Origin: Podocnemis expansa
Lineage: Eukaryota; Chordata; Testudines; Podocnemididae
Assembly (NCBI GenBank): GCA_007922195.1
Contig: ML682116.1
Span: 1,198,433-1,262,432, forward strand
Reading direction: 5' to 3'
DNA length: 64,000 nucleotides
Shown here: positions 55,511 to 64,000 of the stretch, one piece after another
Position numbering within the stretch: position 1 is the stretch's first letter
Layout: the number at the start of each line of letters is the position of its first letter
The notes under the pieces: generated by a model
Database searches by the model: none
What the model saw: the letters and a program-made list of their open reading frames with translations, nothing else
What the model was told of the DNA's origin: nothing
Program-made: the position numbers and the translations under genes

Positions 55511-58500
55511 AAAACACTAATCACTTATTAACATGATGTCTTGGTATTTCCAAGAGAAATGCACTTGAAATTCTACAGGAAAGGCAATTTGCATTATGAA
55601 CTGGCATCAACACAATGATGCTGTTTCAGGGAGATCCAGTTAGAGGAGAATGTGAGACTAGAGGAAAAGGAGAAAAAGAAAATGAGATACTAGGATGACA
55701 GAAGAAAAGAAAGAGTAAATGGAAAGAAATAGCTCAGTAGATTAGGCTTTAGAAGTATTATTATTGATGCTTGCTCACCTCTGAATCCTGATTTAGAACC
55801 ATGAAAATGAACAAGACTATAATCCTATCCTCTCTACGTATAAGATGATATGGACACTTCCCTGACTGCAGCTTGTGCATAGAACTGTGAATACAGTGCA
55901 TTCAGCCTCTTTCCCAGATTCAGAAATCCTGAATTAAGTGAAAAAAGCTGGGGTCTGAGGTTTATTAGGCGATTGGCCTGTAACGTGTGATATTGCTTGT
56001 AAGTGTAATCAAATACGCTCCATGATGTGTCCTTTAAACTAACTCACTGTCTAAAACTTCATAAACAACCTCAGAGAAACACAAAACAGCCAGCATAAGA
56101 ATAAGAATTGTAAAAGTTGGTGTTTCTTGTGGAATGAAGTCAGTATAGTTTTTTGGCCCAATACTTCAAATATACAATGAGCTTTTATACTCAGTTTTGG
56201 CATAAATTAATAATATGTCATCTCAATTTTAAATGTTGCACAAGACCACCTAATTAATAACTATATCACTAGGACCTACACAGGGTGTGTAACAAAGCTT
56301 TAATGATAAAGAAACTAAGAATTTTACAGCCTTAATAGAGAGTGTTTTTCTTTGGGGAAGGAAAAAGAGTGTCATAGGTCTTGCTAAGACTAGGAAAATA
56401 TATCACACCTAAAAATGTGTTTACCAACAAGTTTAAAAATGCAGAGTTTTCAACACAACCTCTTTTCCTAATCCAGACATGCCAATAGTGTGCCGAGGGG
56501 CTGATCCTGTAAAGTGTTGAGACCGGCAAGTCCTACTGAAGGCACTTGCTCTAAGAGCAAGATCATGAAGGAGTAATGAATAAATCTTTAAGCTAGCAAT
56601 AACAAGATTCTAAGTTATTAATATTGAAAGTTAAAAGAACAAACGGATACCTCTGCAGACTGATCTCACTCTGTACACTGCAGTGAGATCTCTGAACAAC
56701 TGTTGTGACAGATGATGTTCCTTTATGCAAGGATGCATAAAACATAACACCACCAACTTTAAGGCAAGCATCTTCCAAAGGTTTGCTACAGGGATTTATT
56801 TGCAATGGGTAACTTTCATTGCAGGAACCCTATGCTAGTTTTCTGCAAAATACTTCCCCTGTATTTTCTATCAGAGGGCCAGCAATAGGCCCTTTATGTC
56901 AGGATTTCCTAAAATTAATAAATCTGCTGTCATAATCCTTGCTGCTTCTACTGACAAATTTAATAAACTACAGGATGCAAATCTCTGGAATACTACTGGG
57001 ATTTCTTTTTTTTTTTTCTTTTTGCTTGACAAGCTTTACAGAGTAGCACTTCTGAGACATGTTCAAGTGGTATAAACCTAATCCTTAGCAATTTCCTCTT
57101 CTCTCAAAAATCTTAGGAGTAGAGAAGGGGTTCATATATCATACAACAGTTGCTTTTTTTGTTCATGTGTCATTCTCAAGAAAAAGCACTTGGACGCAAC
57201 TGAAAACTCTAACATTTACAACAGATTCATAGGACACATTCCTAATCAAACCTCTTAAAGTAGAACAAAGAGAAGATGCCTTCATATCTGAAGTTAAAGT
57301 CTGGGAAATAGGAGTGCTGGGGAGGAGGGATTGGGAAAATTTTGTCATTAACTTAAGTGCAGCCAGGATTTCTCCTTTTGTATTTATTCTCATCTTTGTC
57401 CAAAATTCCCCTGTGTCAATGTATGCCAATCATATATAGTTTGTTTTTTCGGAAGTGTTCAGCACTTCCCATTGAAGTCAACAGGCCATTAACATTTTTT
57501 GTTCTTAGCTCCCTCATTCTTAAAATGTGGGTGCATGACACTCAAGACTGATGTACACTAGAAAGTTCTATTCGCAAAATGTATCTTCTCTCTTCATAGC
57601 CTGGTGAGAGATCACACTTTGTTTTACAGCCTATCCACAAAACCCTCTGCTTCTAATGACATGATCATTCCCCTTTCAGTGCAACATAAGCTGCAATATA
57701 CCAGCATAGACGCACATATCTTCTTTCCCTGTTTAATCAGGCCTTCACCAACAATCCCACAGTGAAACATTCCCTTCACTAGTGACCTGTGTGGTAAAAG
57801 TTTTGAATTCTGCTGCCCAGAGATCATAGTGACGAGATTCCTGCCTCCCATTTAAAAAGACCATACATTGGGTTCCTGTTACCTTTCTCAAGCACTGAAA
57901 GCATGATGTCACCTGATTCTTGTGTTGCTGCATGGTCTAGGAAGGAGACCCTTAATTTTCTAGAATGTGGGATGAGGCGAAGGTGTAGAGGTACCCCACA
58001 TTTTCTAGGAATGTGTGGTAGGGTGAAGGTGTAGGTAAACACTATCATTTTTATTAGTTCAAAAGCAATAAAAGAATAAACAAAAAATCTTTGCTCAAAC
58101 AGTTGAATAAAAATACCTGAGAATTTTTTTTAAATGTTTAGTTGGAGACATTAAGAAGATTTAATATCCATCTCTAAGCAGGCAAAGAAACTGCCCCAAA
58201 ATTCTTTAAACACTGTCAAGTAATACTTAACAAAGTTGATCACATGGGGATGATTTTCATTTTGTTACATATCCAGATCCAAGATCAAATATTACACAAG
58301 CTCCAGAAAACTCAAGAAAATGCCCCAGGACACAGAGGAAACAATTAGTGTGTGGGCAGGAGGGAGGACTGTGAGGAAAGAGAGATGGAGTATTCAGGGG
58401 AGGTCCCCACATCCAAGCCAAATACAGTAGAACTAGTCAGTGATTCAGCACAAAAGTTCCTTGGCAGACCAGTGAGGAAAGGCAAGACTCCAGCTGAGCC

Positions 58501-60300
58501 ACACAGAGAAACTAAAATGCTATGCTTCATCAAAAAGCAGGACTCAAGTTTGCAACCTTTAGAAAGAGCACTCTCAGTTTAGCTCTCAGCATTCTGAAAA
58601 TAATATTGTTAATTCATATTTACTTATCAGAAACTTGAAGCTGATGTTGATTTATTTCTCAGCACATTTTCCCCTCCAAAACTGTTTGCTACTCTAGGGT
58701 TGCTCATGAGCACTAAGCACTTTTGAGAGAAGAAAAAGAGCAGCAAGGTTCTTTTTTACTCTTTTTGGGGAGATCACGGGGAAGGAGGAAGAAAACAGTA
58801 CTACTCAAATAACCAGCTATCACTGATGAGGGTGGATTCTGTGATGTAGGGATGAGAGTGGAGACCAAGGCCAAATGTCATCATTAGGGATTGTGATGTG
58901 TGGAGTGAAAAGCATAGGAGACTGAAAGGAGAAGTTCTAGAGTGGAGCTGGATAAAACAGTAGTCAAGCAGTAGCAAGATCTTACATTCAGTGAGCTTGG
59001 CAGTGAAACGAAGAAAGGAGAGGGATGTGAGGCGGATGTTTCTTATGATGGAGACAACCAAAGTATAGATGCAGTGTGACAGGAGGGAATCTGAGGAGTG
59101 TGAGAGGTTAAGGTAAAAGGTAAAGGTGGGGAAGGAAATATCAGGGACTAGCAGTGGATAGAGTTGTTGGGATAGATAAAGGGGGCAGAAAACAAAAGCA
59201 GTCAGAAAAGCTCAGTATCAGTGAAGGGGAAAAGGAGATGGAAAGAGTGACAGGATAGAGTAGATTCTGAAAATCAGGCCTCTTTAAAGGTATCTCAGGT
59301 TAGTCATCCAAAACTCACTTAAGAAAATCTTACCCGGTGTTTTAAACTATTTGTAAACCTGAGATAAAAGAAAAATGAAATTTATACAAACAATGGTATT
59401 AATTCCAAATCTTGTTTCTGCCATTAAATTCGTATTAGCGTTTTCATTTTCCGCAAGCATTAAACCTTCAGCTGGAAGTAAATGAGAACAATTCTCAGCC
59501 ACCTCTTTATAAAACCCCTTCAATCAGTTGTAATTTTTTTGACCAGCAAATAGCAAAGCTGCTTCATTGAGCTATTTAACTCATATTGCTTACAGCTGGG
59601 GACAAATGAGGAGCAGTCATTTTCTAAACATAGGGAGGCAAAAAAACAAAACAAAAAAAATACACCACAGTACCCACATCCACACCAAATTAGATTAGGA
59701 TTCTTTCCCATTGATTTGAGCAGATAAAAGATAACCTTTTCAACTTTTATTTTGCCTAGCACTACATTTATATTTTCAAATGAAAGATTTTGAAAATGGA
59801 ACTTTACAAGTGTTAATAGATTTCAGTCCTATCTCCAGTGCACTGGGACTAAATACACATGGAACCACTGAAATGCTGCTATAGTTGGAATGTCTCTGCT
59901 GTCTTTTAAGACAGCACACTGGAGCACTTTAAAAAAGGATCACATGGTGCCAAATGAAGCATCCATGCACAAAGTCTGGGTAAACAGGCTTGTGAGAAGG
60001 AATCGCTGCGGGAGTTTGAGGAGGGGAAAAACATCAAAATCCATTTCTGAACTTTCCAAGAATTTTCCCCCTCTCTCTCATGCACTAAGCATCCTTTCAA
60101 CACATTCCATGGGATCTAGTAATAATGGCACCTCCCCAGATACATTGGGCCTCGGGCCAGTCACAAACTCATTGACCATGTACACATCTCAAAGCCATTC
60201 CTTCTCTGACACTGGTGTGGAGTCATTTCAGCAGCCTCCTTTTATTGCCGATTATATCTGCAATTTTTAATGTTAGGCACTTCCTAGAAGTGAAGAGAGA
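55511..60300 (-). other. SUGCT intron, unassigned
   Basis: No exon or intact mobile element is recognised. A MITE-like motif (ctgaaaatcaggcctcttta) occurs near 59268. ORFs up to 126 codons (59890-60270 plus) have no recognisable domain. Confidence 0.4.
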
Positions 60301-60324
60301 CCTTTCCATAAAGAGTTCACAGCT

Positions 60325-60425
60325 AAGGCTCTGACCCTGTAAATGATTACACATATGAGTGATCCCACTGATTCCCTTGTACAGACAACTGTGTTTGCAG
60401 GTTCAGGGTCTAAATTCTGATCCGA
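60325..60425. repeat. Short palindromic MITE-like repeat
   Basis: gctctgaccctgtaaatgat followed by tacacatatgag faces actgtgtttgcaggttcagg, gtc. The two halves are imperfect inverted repeats of the kind better preserved at 63.33 kb. Confidence 0.5.
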
Positions 60426-63320
60426 CATTAATGTTGGACAAAATTCGATCAACGCACAGCATATTCCTCAGCAGGCTCCCAAAAGCAACAGAGATGTGTT
60501 AAGTACACAAACGGTACTGCTCTCTTCAGTCATGGTTGATGCCAATACTGGATTGTCAACACTGAAAGGGGTTTTTGGAAGGGGAGCGCACACACGTGTG
60601 TGTGTGCATGTGAATGAAGGAGAAGAACAGTGGGTTCCATTGTACTCAGAACCTCCTGCCTTTACTTGCCTCTCTCAGTTTTGAGCATATTGCTTTCTAA
60701 TTTTTCATACTTTATACAATTATCAGTTGACTGATCATTTCTCTTGGTATTGTGCCCAGAGGTGAAAATCCAGAGTGAAGCTACATAGCGCTCACCACAC
60801 TACAGACATGCTTTACTAGGAAACCCCTACCTTCAAGAATATATCGAACCCTGTACTGTTGGAGGCACCATAATACGTAGCTTTGAATGCAATCAGATCT
60901 TAAACTAGATTTCTTTAAATAAACTCTAGAACAAGGAGGAAGTGTTGTCCAAGCCAGGAGGACCTCTGCTAAATTCCAGTCAGCTGTTCTTTATACATCT
61001 CACACTGATCTCAGACTTTCAGATAGGAAGGAGAGTTGTGTCTGCCAAATCCTTTAATTCCCTGGAACCATCATATTTGAGACAACTACTACCGAGAAAA
61101 TTTTAATTTAGAAAAATAAAATATTTCCTTGTGTTGACATGAACTAAGTCATTTCTTTGACTAAAGGAAAGGCCTCACAACAGCTAGGCTGCTGGAGCCA
61201 ACAAATATTGTCTCATTGTCTCCTTGTAATCCTTTATCTGTCTGTTTATTCTTATAAATAAGAATAAATTCACATGTTGGTACTTATTTCAAGACCTGAA
61301 AACTCAGTACAATCAAGTCCATTTAGGTCTGACTAAAGTCAAGTCAGTGGCATTTCCCATGGAATTCAATGGACTTTGAATCACGCTCTGAGAGATTCCA
61401 TAAATCTTCTAAGTGATCCCATCTTCTAAATAATGGTTTTCCAGTGACCAGATAGCTAGAGAATTTAAACACTAGACCCAGCTAGATATGTGCAAAATTT
61501 GGCTTGCTAAATGAAACCACTGACTTTCATTTGCTCATAAGTTTTTTTTGGGGGGTGGGGGGGTTGATTTTTCAAACCAGAAAGGGTCTATATGTATATA
61601 GTGTAAAACCTCCAAAATTTTGATGGTATCAAAGACCCTGAAGGGGCTAGATATTGGTATGTACAGGCAGCCTAAAAGATTGCAAAAAGCATCTACAGCC
61701 CACCAGGAATAATATAATAAATAAATCAATGATATAACATTGTGCATCTCTCATACTCCTTACCTCCAAGGTTCTCGAAGCATATTACAAGTATAAACTA
61801 GTGAGGCGTTTCAATATATCATGGTGTCAGAGAAGTAGTAGTATCCCCATTTAAACTCACGAACTGTGAGGTTAAATGATTTTCCTAAGTGCATCAGAAT
61901 CCAAAAATACAGCTTTACCGATGAGACCATCCTTTCTCTGAATCTGTAACCAAAGGGCACAGGAGGTGCCATCACTTTACTTAAAAAAATTATTGGGAGT
62001 GCACTCACTGTAGGAATTACAGCTGCAATTTCAGTGTTGAAAGGCTTATCACTAAAATTACATTGAGATCCAGTGGTTTTGTGTAGCTACGCTCTTAATG
62101 TATGAGCAACATATAAAAATTAAATGACAGCTTAGACTATATACATATCTTCAGTTAATTGTGTATATCATGGTAATTGTGACTATCAGTACAAAATTAA
62201 TATCTCTCAGCTGTGGAGTTGGCTGTGGTTTTAGTTTGTTTTGCTTTTCCATTAAGGAACCTGGTATTTATGGCTGACATTTTTATTGCATTAATGGCCG
62301 GAAACAATGTGAGAAGAATGCAGACAGAAGTGGAAAGCATTAACAGAAACATTTAAAACTATTGCGTGGACACTCTAATTATGACAGTGAGTAACAGACA
62401 TATAGCTGAAGAGGCCAGGTTCAGTGAACTATTCAAGGGTAGTTCTACATGTTTAAATTTCAGCTTCCCCTTTGAAAAACTACAAATCTCTCTTCCTTGA
62501 CTGTTTGTAGTTCACAAGTGTATTATATAGAGACTTACCACTCAGTTTTGCAGTCTACACTGTAAAACTGTAACAGCCTTTCCCAGCTAAGAAGGATAAA
62601 ATGATATGGGACAGAACTTGTGTAGCTCTATTGAGTAGTCTTGCTTTCAAAAGCCTTGCACATGCAAAAGCCCCAACTGAGGTGTTGTTGGGTGCCTTAA
62701 TAGCTTAAATTTAGTCTTTGGTTTTTGCAAATTCTGGCTTGAGTCTTCTAGCCATTATGGTTAAAATCCGAGACACAATGGAAGTTAAGTGTCAACATGT
62801 CACATTTAATTTGTTGGCAAGGTGAACACTACAAAAATACCCTGATTGTGCTGACTCATTGCTACACTTGCTTCAGAACAACCCACTATTTGTGAATTCA
62901 CTAGAAGATGTGGCAAGATTTCTAGATTGCTACAAAATATGGCTGTGGAGAAAGGCAAGGACCAGAGACACTTGCCAGAGTACTCACTGCTTTGCGTCAG
63001 TCACTTAGATCCTCATCTAATAACCCTAGGAATCCACTGGAGACTTTCCTTTGTACTCAGTGGGCACTGGATGAAGTTATTTTTATTTGATGGCTCATCA
63101 TTCTGATGCAGCTGATATTTTCTCAGTATTGCAGCCACTGGAGGTAGGAGGGATTTTTTTTACAGTTTGATGGACAGAAAGGGCCATCGGTAGAGTAGAG
63201 ACTGGGTTTTTCAGAAACAGAAGAATTTTTTAAAAGTTATTTTTAGCACTGCTTAAACTTGAGACATATCTATCTGGACAGGGCCTATTCAACTAAAAAC
63301 TAAAAGGAAGTACATATCAG
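60426..63320 (-). other. SUGCT intron with MIR trace
   Basis: A (TG)n tract lies at 60593-60612 and a T/G run at 61543-61563. Around 61760-61900 the sequence ttctcgaagcatattacaag, tagtatccccatttaaact, gaggttaaatgattttccta resembles a reverse MIR. No exon is recognised. Confidence 0.4.
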
Positions 63321-63332
63321 GCTATGAACCAC

Positions 63333-63450
63333 AGCTCTGACCATGTAAACACTTCTGCATATGCATGTGAGTAATTTTACACTAGTGATTAAGCTCAGTG
63401 GGACTACTCACTTATGTGAAGTTACCCATTGGCATGAGTGCATGAAAGAA
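63333..63450. repeat. Palindromic MITE-like repeat
   Basis: ctctgaccatgtaaacactt, ctgcatatgcatgtgagtaa, ttttacactagtgatta pairs imperfectly with gtgggactactcacttatgt, gaagttacccattggcatga, gtgcatga. Same family as 60325-60425. Confidence 0.55.
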
Positions 63451-64000
63451 GATGGCCTCACTCTGCACCACAAAATAAACTTCTCCACAACTGAGATAAC
63501 TGTCAGAGGGAGAATACATGGAGAAGCAGGAACAGAGACATTTAAAAATGAGGCATTATGCAGAAAATAGATGAATCACAAAGATGCAAAACTGATTTAT
63601 TTATGCGAGAACCCTAGCCAATGATGAGTGCAGAAGAATGAAAATTAATGCCAGTGCTTCAACAATGCTATCAAACTATTTGTTTTTGTCAACTTATCAC
63701 AGGAATTATTTCCTTTACTCCTATTTTGAAAATTTATTATGCAACTAGTTGTCACTTTAATAAACTGTATGCATGCCTCTGATAACTGTTTGCTCAAAAT
63801 GCTTAGAACTTTTCAGTTTTTGTTTTAAAAAAGAAAAACACTAGGAACTTCAAGTCCTGCCAATTTTTCCTCCCTGCCAAGTCCTATTAGCATAAATGAA
63901 TGGTTTATTTTAAGAAATGCCTGATAAATTACTCTACACAATCAGTAATGAGGGTACTGTCAGCAAAGAAGAATCATTTCCAAAATTTACTTGGCAGAAA

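Larger units (their letters stand above)
34931..64000 (-). other. SUGCT: Presumed last intron of SUGCT (continues past the window)
   Basis: From the acceptor at 34908 to the window end I found no further segment resembling SUGCT. In particular the expected penultimate segment, encoding the residues before the split Gly, was not recognised. The span is therefore read as a single large intron of at least 29 kb, filled with transposons listed separately. SUGCT is known to be a very large gene in other vertebrates, which fits. A short or diverged exon could have been missed by eye. Confidence 0.6.

Noticed and set aside
57163..57429. Minus-strand ORF considered as an upstream SUGCT exon
   Set aside because: The translation does not resemble any CoA-transferase segment and no matching acceptor/donor pair frames it.
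1..64000. CRISPR arrays, operons, rRNA or tRNA genes
   Set aside because: No regularly spaced repeats or tRNA/rRNA signatures were seen, and the sequence is clearly vertebrate nuclear DNA.

Overview
This window is vertebrate nuclear DNA. It is AT-rich and intron/intergenic in character, with no prokaryotic gene organisation. The repeat content points to a turtle or a close reptilian relative: many copies of one Penelope-like element (PLE) family with inverted ends, CR1 LINEs of several ages (one ending in the CR1 AATCATAG repeats), a DIRS retrotransposon, ancient MIR/L2 remnants, small hAT-type DNA transposons and palindromic MITE-like repeats. The turtle assignment is inference from repeat families I recognise; species cannot be read from the sequence.

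Only one host coding segment is supported: the last coding exon of SUGCT (succinyl-CoA:glutarate-CoA transferase), minus strand, 34744-34907. It has a clean splice acceptor and a plausible 3' UTR with an AATAAA signal near 34130. Everything to the right (34908 to the window end) would then be the last SUGCT intron or beyond, and everything left of about 34.1 kb would be downstream intergenic DNA. I recognised no second SUGCT exon in the window.

Left part (1-34 kb): mostly unique or decayed sequence with MIR and L2 remnants; two one-armed PLE ends (3.8 and 4.7 kb); a CR1 (9.69-12.23 kb) split by a coding PLE fragment (9825-11010, 9-bp target duplication); a foldback PLE (13869-15417) itself interrupted by a young CR1 (14015-14968); a second complete foldback PLE (22839-23623, perfect 10-bp duplication); a 52-bp PLE micro-insertion (24931-24982); two short PLE hairpins (25.4 and 28.3 kb); and a 4-kb decayed DIRS element with inverted terminal repeats (about 28.5-32.47 kb).

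Right part (35-64 kb): a hAT-like element close to the exon, an internally deleted CR1 (36.55-37.65 kb), a turtle mid-repeat carrying two short PLE hairpins (39.86-40.95 kb), GC-rich hAT-like elements, a LINE with a damaged catalytic box (45.09-46.4 kb), a hAT-like element at 47.6 kb, a perfect hAT insertion (52114-52301, 8-bp duplication), foldback MITEs (48.9, 50.4, 63.4 kb) and a pyrimidine-rich strand-asymmetric block (53.36-54.02 kb).

The most unusual signal is the PLE series. At least eight copies consist of the same terminal sequence in inverted orientation. They range from 52 bp to about 1.2 kb, have variable 9-15 bp target duplications, and in every two-armed copy a ~35-bp extra tail sits on only one end. 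The nested insertions give a relative chronology.
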